From Candidatus Melainabacteria bacterium (lineage in GTDB: Bacteria; Cyanobacteriota; Vampirovibrionia; Obscuribacterales; Obscuribacteraceae), in NCBI GenBank assembly GCA_003242885.1, contig QKMZ01000006.1:1171563-1235562 (forward strand): a DNA stretch of 64,000 bases, given 5' to 3'. Position numbers and translations under genes: made by a program. Under the pieces are notes generated by a model, which saw only the letters and a list, made by a program, of their open reading frames with translations, had not been told where the DNA came from and ran no database searches. Shown here piece after piece: positions 37,681 through 47,036 of this stretch; the first letter of the stretch is position 1, and each line of letters opens with the position of its first letter.

Positions 37681-38478
37681 ATGCACGACGCCGATATACG
37701 AAAAATTTTGCATGAAGTCGAGATGAAGCGTATTTGCGCTGCCGATCCGAGTACCAGGGTAATTGACGAGCTGGGCATCTTTGAAGGTAAATTTCGCATT
37801 GACGTAGCCGTGGTCAATGGGTATCTGCACGGCTATGAGATAAAAAGCGCCGAAGATAATCTCAATCGCCTTCAATCACAACAAGACGCATACAATAAGG
37901 TTTTTGACAAATTGACGTTGGTTGCGGACGAACATCACGTTGAGCAAGCAATGAAAATAGTGCCTCCATGGTGGGGGCTTATGGTCGCTGGAATACGAAA
38001 TGGTGTTCCATATGTTGACGAGATTTGGGCTCCTAGATTGAATCCGGAAGTCGATCCATTTGCTATTTGCCAATTGCTTTGGAAAGAAGAGGCAATGAGC
38101 ATTTTGCAAGAGAGAAAACTTTCTGCCGGACTATGGACGAGTCGCAGACGCGTTTTGTGGGAAACACTTACTTTCTCAATGGACCTTTTGGAACTCAAAG
38201 CGATCGTTCGTGAAACTTTGAAAAACCGCGAAAATTGGCGTGAAGGCACAACACGCAGAAAGCGTCGCAGTAAAAAACGCGCGCGAACTAGCGGCAAGGG
38301 AAGAGCTGAAAGAGCAGGCTCTGCAACATCAAAAGGCGTCAAAGGCTCGCCGACTTCGAAAGGACCCAGCGCTTCTGCAGGGTCGAACGGTAGCAAAAGC
38401 TCCAAGCCTCTCAGCAAGAAAGCATTGCGAATGGCAGAAGGTGCTATGAGAAATGCAATCCTTACTTATGGTCTTTGA
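37681..38478 (+). CDS. sce7726-family protein, PD-(D/E)XK nuclease-like
   Basis: A 265-residue protein. Residues 1-180 match the sce7726 family as I remember it: 'VIDELGIFEGKFRIDVAVVNG' (27-47), 'GYEIKSAEDNLNRLQSQ' (51-67) and 'PPWWGL' (95-100). D41, E53 and K55 form a PD-(D/E)XK-type active site (RID...YEIK), so nuclease activity is possible. Residues 185-265 are a Lys/Arg/Ser/Gly-rich tail likely to bind nucleic acid. The frame extends upstream to a TTG at 37639; the ATG at 37681 is preferred. The biological role of the family is poorly known, with links to mobile and defence regions in some genomes. It ends 13 bases inside the tail of the convergent DUF4384 gene. Confidence 0.82.
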   Translation: MHDADIRKILHEVEMKRICAADPSTRVIDELGIFEGKFRIDVAVVNGYLHGYEIKSAEDNLNRLQSQQDAYNKVFDKLTLVADEHHVEQAMKIVPPWWGLMVAGIRNGVPYVDEIWAPRLNPEVDPFAICQLLWKEEAMSILQERKLSAGLWTSRRRVLWETLTFSMDLLELKAIVRETLKNRENWREGTTRRKRRSKKRARTSGKGRAERAGSATSKGVKGSPTSKGPSASAGSNGSKSSKPLSKKALRMAEGAMRNAILTYGL

Positions 38479-40610
38479 TGTGAAAGTCTAAGCACTAAGA
38501 CGTTGATTTTTTCCATCGGATCAAATATTTGTGTTTCACTCACCACGCCATGGAAAATGGCTCCTGCTGGGCGAGTAATTGCGTGTCCATGATTCACTTC
38601 GGCGCAAAAACCCGACAGATTGTCGGTGACGATCTGTTCTATATTTGCAGTGTTGAATACTTCGTAAAGCGAATGGCGAGACGCCAGAAGATAGACTTCT
38701 TCGATCCCTTGAACCCCGGGGATCATGACTCCTGATAAAGATTGCTTGCCTTGACCGGCGCGTGGAGCGCTTCTTTCGGGAATTGTAACTGCCGTGCCTT
38801 TGCTTATAGAAAGGTCATCTTGTTGGCTGTACGGGTAAACTATGCGAGGCAGTTGAGTCGCCGAAGCCGACTTGACCAAGACGTAAATAAAACAGTCTTC
38901 GAATGCTTTGACTTCAAAGCGCACCATGTCGCCATTCTGAAATTCAGTGTTGTCGGCGACTTTACTGAATTTATTTGAGGAGATGGCTTGTCTCAACAAT
39001 TGCGCTTGTAAAAATTGTCCTGGCGGTGGTGGCGGAACTTTTTTGAATCCATCAACTGCACCTTTGATGGAGCCGAATAATGAAGTGATCGCTTGCATGG
39101 GCGCATTGATTTCGCGCGTTTCGATGCGATCTCTGGCGCTAATAGGTGTATGACTTCCTGATGTAGATGTGGCGAATCTATCGGTTTCTACAGTATGCTC
39201 GCCTGTGGTCTGAGCAATGTTTGCTGTCACAGCACTTTCCTTTACGGGCGGATAAGAGCCTGAGTGCGCGATAGTCTGTGGTGTGTTCAGCCCCAGGACA
39301 GTTTGAGCGGCTTGAACGGCTACCATAAGCTGGGGCTCGAAGCCTTCTCCGTAATGCCCGAATTCTTGAACTAGAGGACCGCAGTGTATTCCCACCACGG
39401 CTCCGTCCTTTACTAGCGGAGCACCTGCCAACTCTAATGGCAAGGAGATTGAAGACACCTGATGTTGATCAAAACCTTGCCAGAATTCTTCGACCACAAA
39501 GCCACGCATTATCACCGGCAGATTCGTGCGCGGATCTATTCCTAGTGCATAGAGGTCATCTCCTGCAGCCAGATGAGTATCAGTGGCCATTTCGAGAGGA
39601 AGGGTTGAACCAGCCGTAGCGGGTTGTCGTTTTTCAAGGGCGATTTGCCCACTGCCACAAAGCACTTGCAACGCGCCAATGATGCTGTACGCGTCCAGGC
39701 TTAGCGAGCGAGTAAGACAGCCGAGCGACATTTCCGGGTTGACGCAATTCCATACGTAAGCAGAAAGCGGTCGCCAATCTTCTGGCAGTAAATCGAAATT
39801 GATGTTTTCTGCTCGTCGTACAGCCACCATATTCAAGCCGCCGGCTTGCTCGACCATCTGGTTGAGTTCTTCCATGCGGCGATATGCTTCCATCAAAAGG
39901 AAAGTAGTGTTTTTTTCAATTGGCGGAAAAGTGCACCACTGAGCCTCCGTCTGAGTCTGCGGAGTAAAGTAGAACTGGAATTTTTCAAAATCAGAGGACG
40001 TGATCAGGCGGTAAATCGCTTCTTCATTCTTTGAATTACGAAACTGCGCATGCGTCATTTTTCCATCTTCCAGGAAGAGACGAGCGACAATGCGATTGCG
40101 ATCATCCAGCAAAACCAATGTGCCGAAATTTCGCGCATTAACCAGGGTTTGCAAAACAGACGTCAATTCCAATCGTCCGGCTTGACCGGAGACGACTGTT
40201 TCTCCTTGTGGTGGCGGCAGAACGAGAGCAGCACTCAGACGCGGAAGTGCATCTCTGCCGAGCGGCTTGAGCGAACTTACAAGTTTGATTGCTGCGACAT
40301 TTTGCGCTTGCGCAATCAGTTCGAACGCAGGAATTAGTTGAGACTGACCTGCAAAACGTTTTGCCATCCATCGGTCGAAGTCCGGATGGAATTCCATTTC
40401 TTTGACACCACATGTGATTCCAGTGGCGGGGAAATTAACTTGCAGAACTTCCGGAAAGCTCGCATAGGGGACGATTAGATGCGCACACGTGATGGCTTTG
40501 GTATTATCAGCCAGCCAAACGGTTCCTAGTACCTGCTGATTGAGACGATCAACCAACAAGCCTATGGATCCAAGAACCTCTTGCCCAGTATTTTCTGCTG
40601 GGGCATCCAC
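38466..40610 (-). CDS. DUF4388 and DUF4384 protein built into an inactive trypsin-like fold
   Basis: A 714-residue protein without signal peptide. The first 110 residues look like the first half of a chymotrypsin-like protease (ITCAHLI with H44). Residues 136-340 are a DUF4388/PATAN-type domain (SGQAGRLELTSVLQTL, LFLEDGKMTHAQF). Residues 345-425 look like the second protease half (LELAGAPLVKDGAVVGIHCG). The expected Ser of the GxSGxP motif is Ala (A395), and the Asp position appears to be Asn (N104), so the protease would be dead. After a Ser/Thr-rich linker, residues 565-700 are DUF4384 (GDMVRFEVKAFEDCFIYVLVKS). DUF4388 domains occur in bacterial signalling proteins. The start is GTG with GAGGT ten bases before it. 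Confidence 0.72.
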   Translation of the reverse strand: MDAPAENTGQEVLGSIGLLVDRLNQQVLGTVWLADNTKAITCAHLIVPYASFPEVLQVNFPATGITCGVKEMEFHPDFDRWMAKRFAGQSQLIPAFELIAQAQNVAAIKLVSSLKPLGRDALPRLSAALVLPPPQGETVVSGQAGRLELTSVLQTLVNARNFGTLVLLDDRNRIVARLFLEDGKMTHAQFRNSKNEEAIYRLITSSDFEKFQFYFTPQTQTEAQWCTFPPIEKNTTFLLMEAYRRMEELNQMVEQAGGLNMVAVRRAENINFDLLPEDWRPLSAYVWNCVNPEMSLGCLTRSLSLDAYSIIGALQVLCGSGQIALEKRQPATAGSTLPLEMATDTHLAAGDDLYALGIDPRTNLPVIMRGFVVEEFWQGFDQHQVSSISLPLELAGAPLVKDGAVVGIHCGPLVQEFGHYGEGFEPQLMVAVQAAQTVLGLNTPQTIAHSGSYPPVKESAVTANIAQTTGEHTVETDRFATSTSGSHTPISARDRIETREINAPMQAITSLFGSIKGAVDGFKKVPPPPPGQFLQAQLLRQAISSNKFSKVADNTEFQNGDMVRFEVKAFEDCFIYVLVKSASATQLPRIVYPYSQQDDLSISKGTAVTIPERSAPRAGQGKQSLSGVMIPGVQGIEEVYLLASRHSLYEVFNTANIEQIVTDNLSGFCAEVNHGHAITRPAGAIFHGVVSETQIFDPMEKINVLVLRLSHQRP

Positions 40611-40781
40611 TGTTGAGTTACCTCAAGGTGCTTTAAATACCGTACCCTCAAACGCGTAAGTGCAAAAAGCCAACTGTCTCGAGTTGTCTTTCAAAATTCA
40701 AACGAGCTCAGGGAAACCGCCATAATTTGTGTATACCACTTTTCGCACTTTAGTCCGCAATCAGACACAGGAGAAAATGAT

Positions 40782-41465
40782 TTGGAGCAGCTGACAAAGC
40801 GCGTATTGGCGGGGTTGTCCCGAGTACCTGCTGATAATAGATTCGTCGTTGGGATTGTCGGATTTCCTGGTGCGGGCAAATCTACCCTTTCAGGGGGATT
40901 AGTAGATGCGCTCAATCAAGTGCTGCCGGCTGGACAGAGGGCTCAGATTGTTCCTATGGATGGATATCATCTGCCCAACGAGTCTCTAGATCGTCTGGGG
41001 TTACGTTCTCTCAAAGGAATTCCGGACACCTTTGATCCAGTTGGATTTATCGAACTGCTCAAGAAAGTCCGCAGGTCTCCTGCGCAAACTTTGTTCGCTC
41101 CCGCTTTTGATCGCTCTATTGACGGCTCAATACCGGATGCTTTGCGAATCTCTGCCGATGTCAAAGTAATCGTGACGGAGGGCAATTATCTGCTTCTCGA
41201 CCAAGATAAATGGCGTGAAATAGCTGAATTGCTCGACGATTCATGGTTTTTAGATGCCTCGATAGAGATAATCCGCCCGCGCCTGATCGAGAGGCACGTT
41301 GAAGGCGGACGCTCTTTAGATGCAGCAATTGCCAAGGTTGAGTCGACCGATATACCTAATGCCTGTCTCATTGAAAAAACTCGCAGTCGCGCTCGTGCTT
41401 TGGTTAAGGCTATTCCAAATTCCGGACCGGGTGGCGCATTTCAGTACGAGATTTCTGAGCAATAG
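40782..41465 (+). CDS. P-loop kinase of the uridine kinase/phosphoribulokinase-like family
   Basis: A 227-residue cytosolic kinase. A Walker A motif (GFPGAGKST, residues 27-35), 'VPMDGYHLPN' at about 57-66, and 'VTEGNYLLLDQDKW' at about 127-140 are typical of the nucleoside/nucleotide kinase family that also includes fructose-transport FrcK-like and pantothenate-kinase-like proteins. The phosphate acceptor is not certain. The start is TTG at 40782, with AGGAG eight bases before it; the ATG five bases earlier is in another frame and stops after a few codons. The gene ends before a set of tandem hairpins and polyphosphate kinase. Confidence 0.85.
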   Translation: MEQLTKRVLAGLSRVPADNRFVVGIVGFPGAGKSTLSGGLVDALNQVLPAGQRAQIVPMDGYHLPNESLDRLGLRSLKGIPDTFDPVGFIELLKKVRRSPAQTLFAPAFDRSIDGSIPDALRISADVKVIVTEGNYLLLDQDKWREIAELLDDSWFLDASIEIIRPRLIERHVEGGRSLDAAIAKVESTDIPNACLIEKTRSRARALVKAIPNSGPGGAFQYEISEQ

Positions 41466-41474
41466 GCTCAAAAT

Positions 41475-41562
41475 AGGCGGCAGAATGGGCTTCCCGCCTC
41501 TTTCTAAGACAAACCCGGCTTCAAGGAGTGAAGCCGGGCGATTAGAGGACTCTAAGTCCTCT
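41475..41562 (+). terminator. Three tandem hairpins between the P-loop kinase gene and ppk1
   Basis: Three inverted repeats follow one another: AGGCGG (41475-41480) with CCGCCT (41494-41499); a perfect nine-base stem CCCGGCTTC (41514-41522) with GAAGCCGGG (41530-41538), loop of seven; and a perfect eight-base stem AGAGGACT (41544-41551) with AGTCCTCT (41555-41562), loop of three. None ends in a clean T-run (CTTTCT and CAATCTTTG follow the first and third), so this is either an imperfect terminator or a structured RNA 5' of ppk1. Confidence 0.5.
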
Positions 41563-41699
41563 CAATCTTTGTTTGTCTACATTCTCAAGTTTGTTTTCGA
41601 ACTTTCCACAGGTACAAACGCTAAACCGTACGTAGAAAGGAGCCCTTGGCTAACTCCATTGTAAAGCGGCAGCAGGTTTTCGGGCGCCAAAAGAACACT

Positions 41700-41727
41700 T
41701 TGCTAAGAATAGTCAAGACGAAATAAT
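41700..41727 (+). promoter_or_regulatory. Possible sigma-70-type promoter of ppk1
   Basis: TTGCTA (41700-41705) and AATAAT (41722-41727) are 16 bases apart and lie 34 bases before the ppk1 ATG. The match to consensus is moderate, and by chance such pairs are not rare. Confidence 0.3.
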
Positions 41728-41761
41728 CCGGGTCCAGCCGTAGATCCCGTACAATTTAGGA

Positions 41762-43945
41762 ATGACTACAGAAAACCTGCAAAATAAGAACGATGTCGAG
41801 CCGACGCCGTCCACCTCTCTGTCTACCGGGTCCTTTCCAGAAATCGACTATACCAACCCCCTGCCGTCGCTTGACGATCCCAAGCTCTATGTCAATCGGG
41901 AGTTGAGTCTGCTTTCCTTTCAGGCAAGGGTCCTCGAGGAAGCTAAAGATCCGACCAACCCCCTTTTGGAGCGAGTCAGATTCCTTTCAATTGTTGGTTC
42001 AAACCTGGATGAGTTCTTCATGGTCCGGGTCGCGGGTCTCAAGAGGCAGGTCGAAGCCGGAAATGCGGCAGTCGGTATCGATGGGCTTACTCCCAGCGAC
42101 CAGCTCAAAACAATAAGGTTTGAAGTCGCAGCACTTTTGCAGCGGGCTCACCGCTATTACAAAAATGAGCTCACCCCGGCTTTGCTGGATGCCGGTGTCA
42201 GTATTCTTCAGTACAACGAACTCAACGAAAACCAGAAATCTAAGATACGTGAGTACTTTCACCAGAATATCTTTCCGATTCTGACGCCCCTGGGCTATGA
42301 CCCCGGCCACCCATTTCCGCACATTTCCAATCTCAGTCTCAACCTAGCCGTCCTTATCAAAGACAATCTGGGTGAAGAGAGGTTTGCTCGAGTCAAGGTG
42401 CCCGATAGCTTGCCTCAACTGATTCGAGTCGATGATCCTTCTTCTCCTCTATCAAGACGAAATTTCCAGACCAGCAAAACACAGACTTTTATTTGGTTGG
42501 ATGAGCTCATCAGCGCTCATTTGGACTTCCTTTTTCCCGGTATGGAAGTAGTGGAATCGCACCCATTCCACGTCACTAGAGACGCGGAGATGGAAATTCA
42601 GGAATGGGAAGCAGGAGATCTGCTCGAAACCACGGAAGAAGGAATTCGCCAAAGAAGATTTGGCGATGTTGTCCGTCTGGAAGTTAACCCGGGAATTCCT
42701 AACCGGGTGCTGGAAATTCTGGTCGACAACCTGGAAATCGAGCCCGTCGATATTTACTGGGTGGAAGGACGCCTTCCTTTGAGCATGCTCAAATACATTT
42801 GCGTTCTTGACCGGCCCGATCTCAAATATCAAGCTTTCTTGCCGGCGATTCCTCAAGCCCTTAATCCTGATTCGCAGGATGAAGACTTGTTCAGTGTACT
42901 CAAGCGGCGCGATGTTCTCGTTCATCACCCGTATGATTCGTTTCAGCCCGTGGTCAACTTTTTGACTCAGTCTGTGCGCGATCCGAACGTACAAGCGATG
43001 AAGATGACTCTTTATCGTGTGGGCAATAACTCACCTATTGTAGATGCGTTGATTCGCGCTCCTGAGCGTGGAAAGCAGGTCGCAGTTCTTGTAGAACTGA
43101 AAGCGCGATTTGACGAGAAGAGTAACATCGAGTGGGCAAAGGCGATGGAACGCCAGGGTGTCCACGTTGTTTATGGGCTGCTCGGATTGAAAGTTCACGC
43201 GAAGGTTGCACTGGTCGTTCGCAAAGAAGGCGATAGAATCAAGCGTTATGTTCACTTTGGAACAGGCAACTACAACCCTGTCACTGCGCACTTGTACACT
43301 GATTTCGGGCTGCTCACGGCGGACGAAGAGTTGGGCGCCGACGTCGCTGACTTGTTCAATTATTTGACTGGTTACTCACGCAAGAAAGACTATCGCAAAT
43401 TGATTGTTGCTCCAATTAATTTGCGTGATCGAATGGAAAGTATGATCAGGCGTGAGATAGAAAATCATAGAAATGGCAAAGCCGGTCATTTGATTTTCAA
43501 AACCAACGCACTTGTCGATGAGCGCATCATCAAGCTTTTGTATGAAGCTTCCCAAGCTGGTGTGCAGATTGATTTGATCGTTCGTGGTGTTTGCTGTCTC
43601 AAGCCCGGCATCCAAGGCGTAAGTGAAAACATTCGCGTCGTAAGTATTGTCGGTCGCTTCCTCGAGCACAGCCGTATCTATTACTTCCGCAATGGCGGTG
43701 ACGAAGAGATTTATTTCGGTAGCGCGGATTTGATGCCGCGAAATCTAGATCGTCGTGTTGAGGTTCTTGTCCCGATCGAAGATAAAAAGCATTCGCGTTA
43801 TTTGCGGGACGAAGTTCTGAATGCCTACCTTTGCGATACCGTCAAGGCGCGCATTATGTTGCCGGACGGAACCTACATGCGAGCACCAGTGCACGAAGCA
43901 GGCATAAATTCGCAAATGTGTTTTATGGAAAGACGAACTTTCTAA
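41762..43945 (+). CDS. ppk1: Polyphosphate kinase 1
   Basis: A 727-residue enzyme that makes inorganic polyphosphate reversibly from ATP. The N-terminal domain (YVNRELSLLSFQARVLEEA at 43-61; FLSIVGSNLDEFFMVRVAGL at 74-93) and the two phospholipase-D-like catalytic halves are complete. Conserved His residues are H479 (KVHAK, the phospho-His site of the family) and H636 (LEHSRIYYF), and 'YVHFGTGNYNP' at 496-506 is also present. Length is normal. Tandem hairpins precede it and a promoter-like pair is visible. Polyphosphate storage is a known trait of Obscuribacter-like bacteria, which fits the proposed source. The SprT-like gene ends seven bases beyond its stop on the other strand. Confidence 0.97.
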   Translation: MTTENLQNKNDVEPTPSTSLSTGSFPEIDYTNPLPSLDDPKLYVNRELSLLSFQARVLEEAKDPTNPLLERVRFLSIVGSNLDEFFMVRVAGLKRQVEAGNAAVGIDGLTPSDQLKTIRFEVAALLQRAHRYYKNELTPALLDAGVSILQYNELNENQKSKIREYFHQNIFPILTPLGYDPGHPFPHISNLSLNLAVLIKDNLGEERFARVKVPDSLPQLIRVDDPSSPLSRRNFQTSKTQTFIWLDELISAHLDFLFPGMEVVESHPFHVTRDAEMEIQEWEAGDLLETTEEGIRQRRFGDVVRLEVNPGIPNRVLEILVDNLEIEPVDIYWVEGRLPLSMLKYICVLDRPDLKYQAFLPAIPQALNPDSQDEDLFSVLKRRDVLVHHPYDSFQPVVNFLTQSVRDPNVQAMKMTLYRVGNNSPIVDALIRAPERGKQVAVLVELKARFDEKSNIEWAKAMERQGVHVVYGLLGLKVHAKVALVVRKEGDRIKRYVHFGTGNYNPVTAHLYTDFGLLTADEELGADVADLFNYLTGYSRKKDYRKLIVAPINLRDRMESMIRREIENHRNGKAGHLIFKTNALVDERIIKLLYEASQAGVQIDLIVRGVCCLKPGIQGVSENIRVVSIVGRFLEHSRIYYFRNGGDEEIYFGSADLMPRNLDRRVEVLVPIEDKKHSRYLRDEVLNAYLCDTVKARIMLPDGTYMRAPVHEAGINSQMCFMERRTF

Positions 43946-43952
43946 TGTAGTT

Positions 43953-44489
43953 TTAAAACGCTGCGCCCAGCGGAAGAGTGAGTTGGCGTGGTTGTTTGAG
44001 ATTGGCAGTGCGCACCGCATCAACTTGCTTGAATGCGCCTTTTCGCAAGTTTTTAAACAGCAATTTGCCGCGTTCTGGTCCACATTTTCGGCAGTACATT
44101 CCAGCAATTTGCTCAGGACGTCTATGCCTTGTAAATGAAGTAAGGCAAGACGGGCAGCGTGCTTGCCATGCTCCTTCCGGCAATACAGCCGTGTTGTCGC
44201 ATGCCTTTGGCTGGCACCCGAGAAGCAAGCACATTTCTTTCCAGACATTATCGTGTCCGTGTTGAATTCCAACCAGTGCATGGGCTATTTCATGCAGTAT
44301 CGTGTCGCGCACATGCTCTTCTGAATTTTGAAAAACGTAAGCAGTGGAAAGTTCGATCGTTCGCTCTCCAGCCTTGCAAACGCCAAGGCAACGCTTGCTC
44401 TTGTTGAGTCGAAACAACCAGTCTGAAAGACCGTGAATACTCATTAGAGCGGTGGCAATTTCTGTGGCGCGATTAAGTTCCATACTCAC
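43953..44489 (-). CDS. SprT-like zinc metalloprotease
   Basis: A 178-residue cytosolic protein. The N-terminal half carries the SprT-like motif H66-E67-I-A-H70 (ILHEIAHALVG) with further His residues H77 and H79. The C-terminal half holds a zinc ribbon C112-x2-C115...C133-x2-C136. The plan matches bacterial SprT-like proteins, relatives of the human SPRTN protease that digests protein-DNA crosslinks; bacterial members are little studied. The gene converges on ppk1 with seven bases between the stop codons. A short GC-rich hairpin (CGCTG-cgcc-CAGCG, 43959-43972) near the ends might help terminate. Confidence 0.85.
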   Translation of the reverse strand: MSMELNRATEIATALMSIHGLSDWLFRLNKSKRCLGVCKAGERTIELSTAYVFQNSEEHVRDTILHEIAHALVGIQHGHDNVWKEMCLLLGCQPKACDNTAVLPEGAWQARCPSCLTSFTRHRRPEQIAGMYCRKCGPERGKLLFKNLRKGAFKQVDAVRTANLKQPRQLTLPLGAAF

Positions 44490-44817
44490 TATTGTAGCTA
44501 ATTAAAATGGAAAAGTGTGCACCATTAGTGATGGCACATTGGAGATAACTACCGGTGGTGTCACAAATTGTTTTCTGTCTGATGGAACTTTTGTTTGGCG
44601 GATTGCCAAAGCATACAGATGCACTATTGACTTTATATGACATTGATATTTGAAATATATCCAGTGCGGGATTCGTAAGAAAATCCTGGGAATACTTCAC
44701 AGGGCTATCATTGCAAATTTTTGTCCAATTTTACCGCGTGATCGAGATCTCAACTTTGTTCAGAAAGAGCTATAGTCTCTTAAACAGTAATTATTTCAGC
44801 TTCCTAGAAGAGACGTT
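44490..44817. other. Divergent intergenic region between the SprT-like gene and Ser/Thr kinase 1
   Basis: The region is AT-rich and should hold promoters for both neighbours. A short open frame on the minus strand (44473-44700) overlaps the SprT start and has no recognisable product. AGAAGAGA lies a few bases before the kinase ATG. 'TATAGT' near 44772 resembles a -10 element, without a good -35. No other structure is seen. Confidence 0.5.
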
Positions 44818-46968
44818 ATGGATACCTCAGGTTCACAAACTCCCAGGCATGGTCTACCCAGAGTTGATTTGCCTAAGACACTCATAACGGAATCAGGGGC
44901 TGCTTCTGCGAAGAACGAGCTGCTCAGCATTGGGCAGGTGATTAGTGATCGCTACAAAGTTGTTTCAGTGATTGGTCATGGTGGCATGGGTGCTGTCTAC
45001 AAGGTCGAGCAGATTTTTCTGCGGCAGATGTTCGCCCTAAAGACTTTGCATGGGCAAGCTTTTACAGACGTTGCTTTGCGTCGTTTTCACAAAGAAGCTC
45101 AAGCCGCCAGTAAACTAAATCATCCCAATTTAGTAAAGGCACACGATTTTGGTGTGCTAGAAAACCAACAGCCTTTCTTCGTTATGGACCTGGTTGAAGG
45201 TCAGAATTTGTCGCAGTACGCCCGAAGCGTTGGCATTCTTTCAATCACGGAAGTGCTGAATATCTTCATCCCAATTTGTTTTGGACTAAATTACGCACAC
45301 GAGCAGGGCGTGATCCACCGCGACATTAAACCGGGCAATATCATGCTCGCGATCAACCAGAAGGATCCAAGCGGTTATACGCCGAAAGTTGTGGACTTTG
45401 GCATCGCGAAGATGTCTGAGAATGAAGATGCGCACTCCATGACCCTTACGCGTACTGGCGAAGTATTTGGAACTCCTCTCTACATGAGCCCTGAGCAGTG
45501 TACTGGTGTGAAAGTCGATCACCGCTCCGACATTTATTCGCTCGGTTGTGTCATGTACGAAACACTCACTGGTGCGCCTCCGTTTCATGGCGACACGGCG
45601 CTCAATCTGATGATGAAACACCAAACGACCATGCCGGCGAGCATGAGAGAAGCGTCTATGGGCAGAGAATTTCCCAGCGCGCTGGAAGCGATAGTGGCAA
45701 AAGCGTTGACCAAGGATCCAAACAATAGGTATCAAAGCTTTCAGGACCTGGCGCTAGACTTAGCAAATTTCAAACAAGAGTTGGCAGAGGCTGGGACCGC
45801 CAAGATCAGCAATAATGCACATAGCCGAACCGTTAAAGACATTCCGGTTTTGCCTATGACTGCAGCTCCTAAGGGCAGCCAGAAGAAAGGCAAAACGCCG
45901 TATGTTATCGCGGCTTCCTGTGTCGGGTGCCTGATTGCCGGTCTTGTCCTGGGGGCGTTGATCGGAACAAAACAAAATCATTCTGAAGTCGCCAAGCCTG
46001 CTCCGGTTCAATTCACTGAGAGCTCGAAGCTAAATTACGAAGAAGCGCTAAACGTTGGACACTCACGTTATTTAATTGTCGAGAATGCCACCAGTGCTCC
46101 CTCGATGACTTATAGATTTCCGAATTCGTTCGATATAGGGATGTTCAAGTACACACATCCCTCCATCAAAGTCTCTGAGGCTGTCGCGGCTCAAGGCACC
46201 ATTCACGTGCCACTCCAGGCTGAAACTTATCTGCAAGTTCCTTCCAGCAGGCTCTACACATACCCTCATCTGCTCAAAGGTTTTCAATCCGCAGATCTGA
46301 ATCATCTGCATATTACGAATGATTTGTCAGAAAAGCTGGAAGACTTCAATTTTGTTTTCGATACCAGTCTCGTGCACGCTGGTGAAATAAAAGGTCTAAA
46401 AGAGATTTTCATTTTCGGCACACCTGCGACCGACAAAGGTATGGCCTTCATAAAAGACCTTCCCAAGCTTGATTCCATAGATGTATCTGATACCAAGATT
46501 ACATCTGCGTCCGTACGCTCATTGAAAAATTTCCCGGAGTTTACTTATCTCGGATTAAAGAATGTCAGCGGCGCAAAAACATTGATACCTCAGTTGACGA
46601 CCAGCAAACGGTTATTAATACTCAATCTTGCTGGCGTCGATCTAAATGATTCAGATATGGCGCAATTGTCAAAAATCAGCAATTTACGCTACCTGACTGT
46701 GGATTTGAATCCAAAGATAACCAATGCGAGCATAAAGCAATTCAGGAATCTGATTGCGTTGAATGTTTCAGCAACAGGCGTTACGCCTGCTTTGAAAGAA
46801 ACATTGAAGCAGATGCCGAATCTTAAGGTCTTAAGTATAAGCAAAGAGAATTGGCCGGCCCAAGAGGTCAAAAAACTCATTAGTGAGCGTCCGGATTTGC
46901 AAGTCAAGACTCAGAAGCGCGATGCTAAGAATGGTCTCACCGACTGGGATTGGCAAAAGGACCTCTAG
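44818..46968 (+). CDS. Receptor-like Ser/Thr protein kinase 1 with leucine-rich-repeat-like ectodomain
   Basis: A 716-residue membrane kinase. The cytosolic kinase domain (about 45-320) is complete: glycine loop GHGGMGAVYK (53-62), catalytic lysine K75, HRD (167-169) in VIHRDIKPGN, DFG (193-195), and activation-loop 'GTPLYMSPEQ'. A single TM (362-384) follows a Lys-rich stretch. Residues 385-716 lie outside and hold diverged leucine-rich-repeat-like units from about 520 on (e.g. LDSIDVSDTKITSASVRSL, LLILNLAGVDLNDSDMAQL). It should phosphorylate Ser/Thr on partner proteins in answer to an outside signal. A paralogue at 48361 has the same plan, and an alpha/beta hydrolase gene lies between them. 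Confidence 0.9.
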   Translation: MDTSGSQTPRHGLPRVDLPKTLITESGAASAKNELLSIGQVISDRYKVVSVIGHGGMGAVYKVEQIFLRQMFALKTLHGQAFTDVALRRFHKEAQAASKLNHPNLVKAHDFGVLENQQPFFVMDLVEGQNLSQYARSVGILSITEVLNIFIPICFGLNYAHEQGVIHRDIKPGNIMLAINQKDPSGYTPKVVDFGIAKMSENEDAHSMTLTRTGEVFGTPLYMSPEQCTGVKVDHRSDIYSLGCVMYETLTGAPPFHGDTALNLMMKHQTTMPASMREASMGREFPSALEAIVAKALTKDPNNRYQSFQDLALDLANFKQELAEAGTAKISNNAHSRTVKDIPVLPMTAAPKGSQKKGKTPYVIAASCVGCLIAGLVLGALIGTKQNHSEVAKPAPVQFTESSKLNYEEALNVGHSRYLIVENATSAPSMTYRFPNSFDIGMFKYTHPSIKVSEAVAAQGTIHVPLQAETYLQVPSSRLYTYPHLLKGFQSADLNHLHITNDLSEKLEDFNFVFDTSLVHAGEIKGLKEIFIFGTPATDKGMAFIKDLPKLDSIDVSDTKITSASVRSLKNFPEFTYLGLKNVSGAKTLIPQLTTSKRLLILNLAGVDLNDSDMAQLSKISNLRYLTVDLNPKITNASIKQFRNLIALNVSATGVTPALKETLKQMPNLKVLSISKENWPAQEVKKLISERPDLQVKTQKRDAKNGLTDWDWQKDL

Positions 46969-47036
46969 GAATTTACATGAAGAGCCTGTCTGTGAGCCTC
47001 TTGATATAAACTAGTTAGTATCGAGTAGTTCTTACT

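Noticed and set aside
44473..44700. A 75-codon minus-strand frame before the SprT-like gene
   Set aside because: It overlaps the SprT start in another frame, with no recognisable product.
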